A stretch of DNA of 64,000 nucleotides from PALSA-350 sp963834445 (GTDB lineage Bacteria > Acidobacteriota > Terriglobia > Terriglobales > Acidobacteriaceae). Each line of letters starts with the position of its first letter. Position 1 is the first letter of the stretch. The stretch is from contig CAWIBU010000006.1 of assembly GCA_963834445.1 (NCBI GenBank), positions 10,586 through 74,585 on the forward strand, read 5' to 3'. This document shows positions 36,604 to 46,013 of this stretch, piece by piece. A program made the translations under genes and the position numbers. The notes beneath the pieces are model-generated. The model was not told where the DNA came from, searched no databases, and saw only the letters and a program-made list of their open reading frames with translations.

Positions 36604-37062
36604 GCAGTGATCGACAAATCGGTGCGGGTCAGGCGCAACAACCCGCTTATAGAGCTGAGATTTCGATGGCAACAAGCAGGTGCTCGTCGCCGGCTTCGTG
36701 GTAGAAGATAGCGCGCCACCAGTTGTACAGCTTCCTAGTTCATTCTCGAATTTTGTCCTGCTTCGCCCTCAAGCGGGAATGCCACCGCCTTCAGAAGCTC
36801 CATATCAATGCTGCACTGGTCCTTTTTCTTGCGAACCATCGATCCTCTCCCGTTAGGCTTTGTGCAGAACGTCCTAATATACTGTTGTCCACCACAATCA
36901 TGAATGTTGGGCCGCACGAGTGTTAGACAGCGCGGTTTTGCGTGTCAACACATCAGCGACAGTTGTTCGCGAACATTCGGAAGATGGTACGGCTCTGGCG
37001 GTTGTGTTTCTGTCTCAAACAGGTGGCTTTACTTGAACTAAACAAGCTGAGGTCAGTACCAA
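36604..37062. other. Intergenic region with a perfect palindrome
   Basis: 459 bases without a credible gene. TGTTCGCGAACA (36964-36975) is a perfect 12-base palindrome 87 bases before the phosphoesterase start and may be an operator. Short minus-strand frames here lack ribosome sites. Confidence 0.35.
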
Positions 37063-38721
37063 ATGGCTAAAACCTCGAAGACCCGGCGAATGCGCATCCT
37101 CAAACAGATATTGCCTCTGCCAATGTTGTTCATGATCTGGTTGATGAGCGTGGACGTCTATGTATGGGCAGGGGATACGGCGAAATTCATCTGGATTGCC
37201 CTCGGCGTAAATACGATCCTTCTGCATCGAGTCACTTACCTTCCAGGACGATTAGGGCAGCGCATTCGCGCAAGCCTTCTGGGAACATCTTTCGCTGTAA
37301 TTTTGGGCTGGTTCATAATTTTGCCATTTGGAAGGTCGATTTATCATTACCTCTTCATCGCTACTGTTTGCTTCGTGATAGGAAGTTGGGCGCTTCTTGT
37401 TATGTTTATCGCGGTTGTAGCACTGTGGCATTTTCTGCAGCTCCAGGAAATGCAGGCTGCAGCTGAAGAGATTGCGATGATAGCCAATCCAGAACCGTTG
37501 GTTTTGCACCTGACGGATGTTCATATGACTGCGGCAGACGATGTGGGTCGGATTGAGAAGGGGCAAGGAGGCAGGTTGTCACTCAATGCCGCGCTCAATC
37601 AAGCAAGAGCCGTTTGCCCGAAGTATGTAATTTTCTCTGGAGACACGACAGACACCGGCGATCCGAGGGAATGGGAACGGGTCCGCGCAATTTTGGACGA
37701 GTTCTCATCGGTGGAATGGAAGTATGTGTTTGCCCCGGGGAATCACGATCTTTCGCCGTATTACGGCGAATATGATTGGAGCAAACTGAGGCTGTTCATT
37801 GAGAATCAGGCTCGTTATCTCCCAAATCTGATGACCGCGACAGGTGAGCGGCTGGCCGACCTAATTACACGGGCGCAGAAGGAAATTACCCCAGCGATTG
37901 CCGGACACGCCGCAAAGATTCGTTCCCGTGCAAAAGTGGATTTCAATTTCGCATCGATCATGATCCAGATGATTACTGGCGCGGAGCCAAGTTATTGGTC
38001 CAAGAGAGCTGTGCTGGAGGAACAGCGTAGGAGTGGACGATTCTGGCTTGAAGAACTCCGGACGATGTGGTGGCCAAGTGGGTGGTACGGTGTACCGGAC
38101 GACTTTGATTGGAGCGCGTATGCTTCCGAAAGTCTTCTTGATGAATGGTTCGCTGGCCAATGGCACGACTTGTTTCCATTTGTTCTTCAAGATCGAAATG
38201 TCGGTCTCAGCATCATTGTTCTCAACAGCATTCATTCGTCCGCAGAGAATATTACTGAAAGCGCGGTTGGAAGGCTGGGGGAGGGGCAACTGGCGCGGTT
38301 GAGGACTCTTTTGGATTGCACACCAGAATGGGTCCGCACCGTAATCGTCGTGACGCATCATCCTCCATTTAGACGCCCGGGAGAGTGGCGATTGCCATTA
38401 CCTCAAGCGCCGTTTCGGCCATCATCATGGGGTGACACTTGGCGCGTGCTGACAGAACTTGCATTACTGCCTCAGGACGCGAAAGAGGCCCGGGATCTCG
38501 TCAATTCCATTGCCGCATCAGCAGACCGTAAACGGGCAGCTAAATTCCTCCTTCTGTGCGGCCATCGGCACATGAAGTCAATTGGTCACGCCGGCGAAGC
38601 GCTGGTAGTGGAGGGAGATTCGTTGGCCTCATCAGACGGAAAGGCGTGGCTCATCGGAGAGGGACCAAACGGATTGGCCATATCAATCCTTCCGGTCAAA
38701 CCCGAGCTGCCCATTTGCTAA
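37063..38721 (+). CDS. Membrane-anchored calcineurin-like metallophosphoesterase
   Basis: 552 residues. Residues 1-135 hold about four hydrophobic segments (LPLPMLFMIWLMSV, FAVILGWFIILPF, LLVMFIAVVALWHFL among them), so the protein sits in the inner membrane. The rest is a calcineurin-like phosphoesterase with all metal-binding blocks: LTDVHM (about 150), SGDTTD (about 193), PGNHD (about 226), VTHHPPF (about 431) and CGHRHM (about 500). A large insertion lies between the GNHD and THH blocks. A ribosome site (GAGGT) lies 9 bases before the ATG. The substrate could be a nucleotide, nucleic acid or lipid; nothing in the sequence decides. It is the last gene before the tRNA attachment site and follows the HEPN-like gene in the same direction. 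Confidence 0.85.
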   Translation: MAKTSKTRRMRILKQILPLPMLFMIWLMSVDVYVWAGDTAKFIWIALGVNTILLHRVTYLPGRLGQRIRASLLGTSFAVILGWFIILPFGRSIYHYLFIATVCFVIGSWALLVMFIAVVALWHFLQLQEMQAAAEEIAMIANPEPLVLHLTDVHMTAADDVGRIEKGQGGRLSLNAALNQARAVCPKYVIFSGDTTDTGDPREWERVRAILDEFSSVEWKYVFAPGNHDLSPYYGEYDWSKLRLFIENQARYLPNLMTATGERLADLITRAQKEITPAIAGHAAKIRSRAKVDFNFASIMIQMITGAEPSYWSKRAVLEEQRRSGRFWLEELRTMWWPSGWYGVPDDFDWSAYASESLLDEWFAGQWHDLFPFVLQDRNVGLSIIVLNSIHSSAENITESAVGRLGEGQLARLRTLLDCTPEWVRTVIVVTHHPPFRRPGEWRLPLPQAPFRPSSWGDTWRVLTELALLPQDAKEARDLVNSIAASADRKRAAKFLLLCGHRHMKSIGHAGEALVVEGDSLASSDGKAWLIGEGPNGLAISILPVKPELPIC

Positions 38722-38851
38722 TAGGACTTCTAGGCGCAAATCAACAGACGTGGGCAGCTCGAAAGTTGCGACCCAATTCCCTATAAATTACACATTGTCT
38801 TTCACATACTATAAGGGTAACGACCGTAAGATAAACTAAATAAGGCTTTTA

Positions 38852-38925
38852 TTGGCAGACGCAGCGGACTTAAAATCCGCAGGCCTTCACCGGCCGTGGG
38901 GGTTCAAGTCCCCCTCCGGGCACCA
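38852..38925 (+). other. 3' fragment of tRNA-Leu(UAA), probable attR of the island
   Basis: From TTGGCAGACGCAGCGG through the anticodon loop ACTTAAAAT, the variable arm, the T-arm GGGGGTTCAAGTCCCCC and the acceptor end TCCGGGCACCA, this matches a bacterial tRNA-Leu(UAA). The first 15 or so bases that should pair with the acceptor end are absent and replaced by unrelated AT-rich sequence. It is thus a truncated copy, as left by integrases that recombine within a tRNA 3' half. From its orientation the intact tRNA should lie at the left end of the island, outside the window. Confidence 0.85.
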
Positions 38926-38959
38926 GCAAATCAATAATTTATAAACTAATTTTTATGGC

Positions 38960-39643
38960 CTAAGTTCTTCGGAGTTTTGACTGATGCATGGTGGTGCCTG
39001 TTGCTCCGGCTAGCCCTGACTCGGTTCGTACCACCCATGTGGTCATCGAGCGTTGATTCTGGACGACGGTCGTCTTGAGCGGGTCGGCGAGTTCGCCTAA
39101 TCGCTCGGTGTATGAGTGGAGCATCCCTTCGTCAACCAGATACCGGGTGGAACCGTCGGGCAATTTGTAGCGCCGTCCCTCGATTTGTTCCACCTGGTCC
39201 TCGATCCCGATCGAGGACGCGAGCCGGCAGAAAAAAAGGCCGCCGGATTTCAGCACTCGCCACGAGCCGAAAAGCATGGACTCGAAGTGCGCGTCGTCCC
39301 GTGCGAAGTGAAGGACCGCGCTGCTGATGACGACGTCAGCACAGCTATCATCGAACGACAGATGCTCCACCGCTTCAGTCCGAAAATTTGACGCCGGAAG
39401 AGATGGGGCGAACTGGCGTGCCATGCTGCGCACCTTATCTACTTCCTCGGCGTTGGCGTCCGCGGCATAAACTTCATACCCCTCGCGCAGCAGGTAGATC
39501 AGATTCCGCCCGGAACCGCACCCGGCATCCAGAATCCGCATTCCGGGCAAGATGCGCCCCTTCAAAAGCTGGTCGAAAAAATAAATGTCGATTGAGCCGA
39601 ATTGTTCCTGCAGCGTAGGCATAACGTTTGACCACGATAACAT
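38960..39643 (-). CDS. SAM-dependent class I methyltransferase
   Basis: 227 residues from ATG 39643 (MLSWSNVMPTLQEQFG); longer in-frame starts up to 39781 add a segment unlike the family. Motif I is ILDAGCGSGRNLIYLL, with the acidic loop YAADANAEEVDKV and a motif IV/post-I block DVVISSAVLHFARD, then RVLKSGGLFFCRLA. It resembles small-molecule methyltransferases of the UbiE/tellurite-resistance (TehB-like) group; the substrate is unknown. It is the first gene to the right of the tRNA fragment and lies next to an rtcB remnant. Confidence 0.85.
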   Translation of the reverse strand: MLSWSNVMPTLQEQFGSIDIYFFDQLLKGRILPGMRILDAGCGSGRNLIYLLREGYEVYAADANAEEVDKVRSMARQFAPSLPASNFRTEAVEHLSFDDSCADVVISSAVLHFARDDAHFESMLFGSWRVLKSGGLFFCRLASSIGIEDQVEQIEGRRYKLPDGSTRYLVDEGMLHSYTERLGELADPLKTTVVQNQRSMTTWVVRTESGLAGATGTTMHQSKLRRT

Positions 39644-39777
39644 CGCGACGACCTCGCCCAACGGGATCATCTGCAATTGGAAGACTCCGCCCGCGAGAGC
39701 GTACCTGCACGATGACAACAATCCGCCTGAAGCGATTGAAAGAGGCAGGGACTGCCGAGACAGTCCCGCTCTTGGAG

Positions 39778-40108
39778 TCAATCCTTATAAGGATCGAACT
39801 CGTTGGCTCCCGCCATGGCGACCCCCAACGGGCGCGAGCGTGTGCAGGATGCGCACGCTCGCGTTATGCGCCGCCACCACTTCGTTGAGTCGCTTATAAC
39901 CGTGCGGTGACTCGTCGACGCCCGCTCCGCGCAGCTCGACGCGAGCCATCACACGGCCGGCTCCGTGAACGGTGGAGTAAAGAGCCAGCTTCGACTCCTC
40001 ATTATCGACGCCTTCGAGAATCACCGCCGGCTCCGTCATGGTGCCGCCGACGAACCCCTTCTGACCTGGGAACGCAGGTTGCTGGACAGGATCACCGACC
40101 GAGCCCAT
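39778..40108 (-). pseudogene. rtcB: rtcB RNA ligase remnant (C-terminal part, frameshifted)
   Basis: The minus strand encodes PGQKGFVGGTMTEPAVILEG, ALYSTVHGAGRVMAR, GAGVDESPHGYKRL and VRILHTLAPVG, all hallmarks of the C-terminal third of RtcB, the RNA-splicing ligase that joins 3'-phosphate to 5'-hydroxyl ends. A run of five Gs at about 39,812 shifts the frame; with one G removed it ends VAMAGANEFDPYKD and stop at 39778, the usual RtcB end. The first two thirds of the protein, with most metal ligands, are missing. No intact frame upstream to 40,213 supplies them. Confidence 0.8.
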
Positions 40109-40213
40109 ATCATCGAAACCGGAACGGAGAGCTTCCGCTTCCGGCGCACCGTGGAGAAAGGAAGGAGCAAAGCGGCAGGCTGAAGGTCGCCCGCGATGGA
40201 CTTCGGGCTACCG

Positions 40214-43200
40214 CTAGAACGAGCCCCGCACGCCCAGCTGCAACTGGCGTGGGGGACGGTTTCCGTAAGCATTCGCTGAAATCAGCTCACCGAAGGTCGG
40301 CGAATCGAAGATGCGGTCGGGCACGTCGAAGTTTGGATGGTTAAAGACATTGAATAGATCAGCTCGGAACTGAAGCGAGGCTTTTCCGGCGATTCGCTGG
40401 CTGCGCATCACGCTGACATCGAAGTCGACGAAACCCGGGCCGGTGACACTGTTGCGCGGCGCGGTGCCGAATCGGACTTCACCAAGAAGGTTCGGGTTTG
40501 AAAACGCGCACGGATTGAACCAGCTGTACGGCTTGCCGGTTACGTCCGCTGCGCGGCCACCCTGCGAGATAGTTTTGTAGCAGGAGGGGTCAGCATTGGT
40601 CGTCACCGCGCCCGGCTTTTTCGGATCGCTGACCTGATCGGGGCGGTCGATATACGCCTGGATGCCGGTCTGACTCTGCAGGACCGACCGGTTCACGGTG
40701 AAGGGCCGGCCGGTTTGTACCGTGGCGATTCCGCCTAAAGTCCAGTGCGAGAGCAGTGTAGACAGGACCGGATTGCCCGCGAACCCGATGCGACTGGAGA
40801 GCGCCGGCTCCTGGTAAACGTAACTGGCGACGAAGCGGTGGCGTGCATCGAAATCCGAGAGAGCCCTTTCGGCGCGCAGGTCGTTAGAATTCTGCGGGAA
40901 TCCGGGGTCGACAGCGGTACTGAAGAGCTGCGAAGCATCGTCGATCGACTTCGACCAGGTGTATCCGGCCAGAAACTCAAGCCCGTTGGTGTAGCGTCGC
41001 ACGGCTCGCACCTGAAGCGAGTTATAAGTGCTGTCGGCGATGGAGGCTATCTGCTGTACGGTGGTGAACTGCGGATAAGGCGCCGCTCCACCCGGCGCCG
41101 GTTGGTTGGCATCGCGACGGAGCGGCAGACGTGTGCCTTTGCTGCCGACGTACGCCACATCCAGCACCAGCCCCTTTGCGACCTCCACTTGATTGCCGAA
41201 ATTCCACTGCTGCACATAGGCGTCGCGGAAGTTCTCCGGCATGGTGAAAGAGATGGGGAAGTGGATGGGCGAGTCGAAGATGGTCTGAATATTATTAGTG
41301 CCGGAGTTGACGAAAGCCTGGACAGGATAGAACGGCGGATTGAGCCGTGAACCAAAGTTCGTGTTCAGGATGGTCACGTCGTAGAAGATCCCATAGGCGG
41401 AGCGGACAACGTACCGCTCGCTGCTCAAGGGGCGCCAGGCTAACCCGATACGTGGGGCAAAGTCGTCGCGGTCGGGCCGATAGACTCCGCGTGGGATGCC
41501 ATGCGTCCCGGCGATGAAGAACATGCAGTCCGGCTTGGGCGAGCAGGCGGCGGAATTCGTGGAGAGGTCGGGGATGGAGAGTCGATTGCCCGTGTCATAT
41601 GGCGGCGAGCTGTACTCGTAACGCAGGCCGGCGTTCAGGGTCAGCCGCGAATTCAGCCGGATGTCGTCCTGCGCGTAGACGGCAGTGTCGGAGGTGCGCA
41701 GATCGGTGGAGGTATTGCCGCTGACGCTGACTGCGATTGCCGGGACGCCGAGCAGGAGATCCTCGATGGAGTTGCCGGTGATGCCGAGAAAATCCCAGAA
41801 GCCGCGGGAAAATTCGTCAATGTAGCTGTTGTTGGCGATATTGAGATAGTCGACGCCAAAGTTGAACTGGTGACGGCCGCGATTGAACGCCGGGTGCCAG
41901 GCGAGATTATCCGCGAAGTTGAAGGTATTGTTGTGGCGGTCCATCGGGAGGCTGGTCGACCCGCCGATACCGTCATAGCCGGTGATTTGGACGTCGGGAT
42001 AACCCTGGTCAACAGGCCGGGTGAGCATGGTGCGAAACCCCGGTAGGGTCTGGTTGCCCTTGTTGGCGAGAAAGCCGCCGAAGGTGTTGCGATTGAAACC
42101 GAACTTTGCTTCGTTGATGGTTGCGGTGCCGAAGACATGGATCAAGGAAATGCCGACATTCTGTCCCAGCGTGTCTTCCGGCGATCCGTAGCCGGGCAGG
42201 TTGCTGAATGAGGGCACTCCCGGATCGAATGGATTGAATCGGTTCTGGTCGAAGAGCGTATAGTGCCCGGAGAGATTGTCGATAGAGCTGATGTGATGAT
42301 CGAGTCGGACGGTGGGCATCTGCTCGGTCTCGGTGAGCAGTGGCGCTGCAATGTAGCGCGTGGAGGTGATGGGATCGCCGACGTTCGCCACGGGCAGCAT
42401 ATCGAGAATTGCTTTGCCGGCAGGGTTGATCGCCGGCGGAGGGATAGCTGCCAGCAGCCCGGCGCGCAATGCCTGCGAAGGTACGGACGCCTGCCGAGTA
42501 ATGGCCTGGCGCAGCGACAACTCCTCATCGGCGACAAAAAAGAACGTCTTGCCGGTGCGCAGCGGACCGCCAATCGACCCTCCAAACTGGTCGCGGTCGA
42601 AGGGAGGAATGGAACCACAGGCCCCGAGTGTCGCCCCCGACCCGCACGACGGAAGGTCAAAATAATTCTTTGCGTCCATGTTGCGGTTGCGCAGAAACTC
42701 AAACAGCCCGCCATGGAAATGATCGCCACCGGACTTCAGGGCGACGTTGATCTGTCCGCCCGCGCTGCGGCCAAATTCCGCCGAGGAATTGCTGGACTGC
42801 ACCTTGAATTCCTGAATCGCCTCGACCGACGGGAGCACGCTCCACTGGTTCAGGAACGCATCGTTGTTGTCGACACCATCGAGCAGAAAGTAGTTGGACT
42901 GCTCGCGCACGCCGTCGATGCTGATGGCGCTGCCCAGAACGGTGTTCTGCGATCCGTCCGTGCCGGGTTCCGAACCCGCAACCAGGAGCCCAAGCGTGAG
43001 GAAGTTGCGTTCGTTGAGCGGCAGATCGGCAATGCGGGCGCCATCAATCACCTCGCCGACGGTGCCGTTCTGCGACTGGATCAGGGGCGGGGCGCCGCTG
43101 ACCTCAATGCGCTCATCGACACGGCCAACAGAAAGTGCGAAATCGAGCGATACGACGGAATCGATCTCGACCCGGATGCCGGAACGGACGACTTCGCGGA

Positions 43201-43459
43201 AGCCAGGGCTCTCGACGGTGACGGAATACTCGCCCGGCTGCAAGAGGGGCAGAACGAAGCTCCCAAGGGAGTCGGTACGCGTCTCACGAACGGCGCTGGT
43301 CGCCAGGTTGCGCGCGCGAACTGTCGCGTTTACGACGACGGCGTGCTGGGGATCCTCGACGGTGCCGCGAATGGATCCGGTGACGTCGAGGGCGAGGGAC
43401 GGACGGCAACTGAGGAGAACCAGAATCAGAAACGGGAAGAGCTTCGATCCAATCCTCAC
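40214..43459 (-). CDS. Oar-like TonB-dependent outer membrane receptor
   Basis: 1081 residues from GTG 43459, preceded by GGAGAG and followed at once by a signal peptide (RIGSKLFPFLILVLLSC, then SLA|LD); ATG 43528 would put 23 extra residues before it. Domains in order: carboxypeptidase-regulatory-like repeat (GSIRGTVEDPQHAVV, about 30-115), plug domain (LPLNERNFLTLGLL, VREQSNYFLLDGVDNNDAF), and a long 22-strand type barrel ending QLQLGVRGSF with the terminal Phe. This is the expanded receptor family of acidobacteria, probably for large carbohydrate or peptide substrates. It is divergent from the kinase gene at 43665, sharing a 205-base intergenic region. Confidence 0.92.
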   Translation of the reverse strand: MRIGSKLFPFLILVLLSCRPSLALDVTGSIRGTVEDPQHAVVVNATVRARNLATSAVRETRTDSLGSFVLPLLQPGEYSVTVESPGFREVVRSGIRVEIDSVVSLDFALSVGRVDERIEVSGAPPLIQSQNGTVGEVIDGARIADLPLNERNFLTLGLLVAGSEPGTDGSQNTVLGSAISIDGVREQSNYFLLDGVDNNDAFLNQWSVLPSVEAIQEFKVQSSNSSAEFGRSAGGQINVALKSGGDHFHGGLFEFLRNRNMDAKNYFDLPSCGSGATLGACGSIPPFDRDQFGGSIGGPLRTGKTFFFVADEELSLRQAITRQASVPSQALRAGLLAAIPPPAINPAGKAILDMLPVANVGDPITSTRYIAAPLLTETEQMPTVRLDHHISSIDNLSGHYTLFDQNRFNPFDPGVPSFSNLPGYGSPEDTLGQNVGISLIHVFGTATINEAKFGFNRNTFGGFLANKGNQTLPGFRTMLTRPVDQGYPDVQITGYDGIGGSTSLPMDRHNNTFNFADNLAWHPAFNRGRHQFNFGVDYLNIANNSYIDEFSRGFWDFLGITGNSIEDLLLGVPAIAVSVSGNTSTDLRTSDTAVYAQDDIRLNSRLTLNAGLRYEYSSPPYDTGNRLSIPDLSTNSAACSPKPDCMFFIAGTHGIPRGVYRPDRDDFAPRIGLAWRPLSSERYVVRSAYGIFYDVTILNTNFGSRLNPPFYPVQAFVNSGTNNIQTIFDSPIHFPISFTMPENFRDAYVQQWNFGNQVEVAKGLVLDVAYVGSKGTRLPLRRDANQPAPGGAAPYPQFTTVQQIASIADSTYNSLQVRAVRRYTNGLEFLAGYTWSKSIDDASQLFSTAVDPGFPQNSNDLRAERALSDFDARHRFVASYVYQEPALSSRIGFAGNPVLSTLLSHWTLGGIATVQTGRPFTVNRSVLQSQTGIQAYIDRPDQVSDPKKPGAVTTNADPSCYKTISQGGRAADVTGKPYSWFNPCAFSNPNLLGEVRFGTAPRNSVTGPGFVDFDVSVMRSQRIAGKASLQFRADLFNVFNHPNFDVPDRIFDSPTFGELISANAYGNRPPRQLQLGVRGSF

Positions 43460-43664
43460 CAGATTTCTCTCCAGGCCGCCGGTTCGGCCGCATCTGCGGG
43501 CCGGCTCCCGCGTCTTGATGGGGTCCATCCATTCGCCGCCGTCGGCAGAACAGCCAGCCAGCGATGCGGAGTCTCAGCGGCCACGGTCAGGTCGAGGCCC
43601 AGGCGCAGGGGAACGCCTCGACTCGACTATACTTCAGTCGCGTGCCCCCCAGCGCGGAAAGGGA

Positions 43665-46013
43665 ATGGAATCGTTGGAGTCGATCATTTCTCATTACCGT
43701 CTGGTCCGCCAGATCGGATCGGGTGGAATGGGCGTTGTGTATGAGGCGGAAGACCTGAGTCTGGGCCGGCACGTGGCGCTAAAATTTCTGCCCGAGACGG
43801 TTACCGGCGACGAGCCGATCGAACGGTTTCGGCGCGAGGCGCGGACTGCCTCCTCTCTGAACCATCCGGCCATCTGCACCGTCTACGAAACCGGTTTTGA
43901 CCAGGGCCGGCACTACCTGAGCATGGAACTGCTGGAAGGCGAGCCGCTCAGCCAGCGGCTGACCCGCGGTCCGTTCGAGTTGCGGCCGCTGATTGAGTTT
44001 GCCCTGCACATCACGGCGGGGCTGAGTGCGGCGCACCGAAAGAACATCGTTCACCGCGACCTGAAGCCCTCCAATCTGTTTCTGACCAGCTACGGACAGG
44101 CAAAGATTCTCGACTTCGGCCTCGCGAAATTGATCGACGAAGCGCATGTGCGGCCGGATGCGGAGACCGCCGCCGCCCCGCTTACTCAGGCGAACGTCGC
44201 CGTGGGCACGCTGGAATATATGTCTCCCGAACAGGCCCGGGGCGGACAGCTGGACGCGCGCACCGACATTTTTTCGCTGGGCGAGGTGCTGTACGAGATG
44301 GCCACCGGACGTCGGCCATTTTTCGGTTCGACTCAGGGACTGCTTTACGATGCGATTCTGAACAGCGACCCCGTTCCGCCGCGCACCCTCAACGCGGCTA
44401 TTCCCGCCAGGCTCGAAGAGATCATTCTGGCGATGCTCGAAAAGGATCCGGACCTGCGCCTGCAGAGTTCGGACGCCGTGCAGACGGATTTTCGTCGTTT
44501 GCAGCGCGATTTGGAGCAGGGGCATGCCGGCATTGCACAGGGGTCCGACTCAAATTCCGTCGCGGCCGAATCGCGGACGCCATCGTCCGGGGCTCGGTCC
44601 GGTTCGCGTGCCACTGGTCGGGTCGCGCGCCCGCGCAGACGGGCCATCGCGGTGCTCCCGTTTGCAAATGAGAGCGGCACACCCGAACTTGACTACCTGA
44701 GCGACGGACTTACGGAAGTCCTGATCAATAACCTTTCCGGCATTCCTGAACTGAAGACAGTGCCGCGCGCGGTTGCGTTTCACCTTAAGGGCCGCCCCTT
44801 CGATCCTGCGGAGATCATCCGCGATCTGCGCGTGCACACCGTGGTGGTGGGACGGCTTTCGCGGCGGGCGGCACGTCTGAGCGTCGGTGTGGAGTTGCTC
44901 GATCTCACCACGGTGGAGCAGATCTGGGGACAGCAATATGCAGTTAACGAGCAGGAGATCGTGGGCCTCGACAACACCATCGCCGGCGACATCACGAACG
45001 CTCTGCGCCTCAAGCTCACCTCGGACGTCACAAAGCGGCTGTCACGCAGGCAGACGACCAATGCGCGCGCCTTTGAGCTGTACCTGAAAGGCAGGCATGC
45101 GTATGCGCGCTTCTTTTTGCCCGACCAGGTATTTCAGGCGATCGAGTACGCGCGGCAGGCGATCGAGCTGGACCCGGCGTTTGCGGCGGCATGGGCCCTC
45201 TCGGCGGATGCGTATGCGATTTGCGGCTACTTCCGCTATCGCAGTCCCGAAGATGTATTTCCCAAGGCCAAGGCGGCGGCGCTGCGCGCGCTGGAACTGG
45301 AGCCGACGCTGGGTGAGCCGCATGCGACGCTGGGGCTCATCTATTACACGTACGAGTGGGACTGGAATCGTGCGGAGCAGGCCTTCCGCAAAGCCGCCCA
45401 GCGACAGGCGGAAGGCCTGGGTGGCGGCACTTCGCATGCATTTCTGATGCTGACGCTTGGCCATTTTGATCAGGCCATGGAGTTGTGCGAGCGCGCACTC
45501 AAGGTCGATCCGCTTTCGGCCCCCGTGGCGCTGGCAGCCGCCTGGATTTATCTCCAGGTCGGCGAAATTGAGAAGGCCCGGCGCCAGGGAAAGAACGCGC
45601 AGGAACTGGATCCGAACATCTATCACAATCTCGAATTTCCTCCGATCGATATCCTGATCGATCTGCGCCAGGGGTGCGGTATGGAAGCGATGATGAAGTA
45701 TCAGGCGTTTCTTGTGGAGGCAAAGCTTGATCCGACAAAGAGCGCGCTGCCGTATCTGATGGCGCATGCGGGCCTGAAGGATCAGGTGCGTGGCATTCTG
45801 CAGATGGCGGATCTGTCGGCGGCCGATCCGGTGAAGTTGGGGGTGGTCTATGCGGTGCTCGAGGACTACGATCAGGCTTTTGCCTATCTCGAGCGCGGTA
45901 TCGAGGGACGCTACCGTGCAATGCTCGAAATCGCCGTGACACCGGAGTTCGCGCCCATGCGCACTGACCCGCGCTTCACCAGCATCCTGCAGCGCATGAA
46001 GCTGCCGATCTGA
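43665..46013 (+). CDS. Ser/Thr protein kinase with TolB-like and TPR domains
   Basis: 782 residues from ATG 43665, with GGAAAGGG upstream; the frame extends further upstream, but only through antisense of the receptor gene. The Hanks-type kinase shows GSGGMG, VALKFLP (Lys about 38), HRDLKPSN (about 131) and DFGLAK (about 150), all catalytic residues kept. After a Ser/Arg-rich linker comes a TolB/FlgO-like domain (IAVLPFANESGTPELDYLSDGL, about 326-450) and then about six TPR-like repeats (AIEYARQAIELDPAFAAAW, ALRALELEPTLGEPHATLG). No transmembrane helix is seen, so it is cytoplasmic. This architecture is frequent in acidobacteria; the targets are unknown. Confidence 0.92.
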   Translation: MESLESIISHYRLVRQIGSGGMGVVYEAEDLSLGRHVALKFLPETVTGDEPIERFRREARTASSLNHPAICTVYETGFDQGRHYLSMELLEGEPLSQRLTRGPFELRPLIEFALHITAGLSAAHRKNIVHRDLKPSNLFLTSYGQAKILDFGLAKLIDEAHVRPDAETAAAPLTQANVAVGTLEYMSPEQARGGQLDARTDIFSLGEVLYEMATGRRPFFGSTQGLLYDAILNSDPVPPRTLNAAIPARLEEIILAMLEKDPDLRLQSSDAVQTDFRRLQRDLEQGHAGIAQGSDSNSVAAESRTPSSGARSGSRATGRVARPRRRAIAVLPFANESGTPELDYLSDGLTEVLINNLSGIPELKTVPRAVAFHLKGRPFDPAEIIRDLRVHTVVVGRLSRRAARLSVGVELLDLTTVEQIWGQQYAVNEQEIVGLDNTIAGDITNALRLKLTSDVTKRLSRRQTTNARAFELYLKGRHAYARFFLPDQVFQAIEYARQAIELDPAFAAAWALSADAYAICGYFRYRSPEDVFPKAKAAALRALELEPTLGEPHATLGLIYYTYEWDWNRAEQAFRKAAQRQAEGLGGGTSHAFLMLTLGHFDQAMELCERALKVDPLSAPVALAAAWIYLQVGEIEKARRQGKNAQELDPNIYHNLEFPPIDILIDLRQGCGMEAMMKYQAFLVEAKLDPTKSALPYLMAHAGLKDQVRGILQMADLSAADPVKLGVVYAVLEDYDQAFAYLERGIEGRYRAMLEIAVTPEFAPMRTDPRFTSILQRMKLPI

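Noticed and set aside
36964..36975. LexA (SOS) box
   Set aside because: The palindrome has GTTC-GC-GAAC order, opposite to the GAAC-N4-GTTC arrangement of Gram-positive-type LexA boxes, and lacks CTGT-N8-ACAG.
38840..38925. Functional tRNA-Leu gene
   Set aside because: The 5' acceptor strand is missing, so the acceptor stem cannot form; only the 3' part is tRNA-like.
42263..43744. 493-codon plus-strand frame and the upstream extension of the kinase frame to 42894
   Set aside because: Both run antisense through the Oar-like receptor gene. The kinase has a proper ribosome site and start at 43665.
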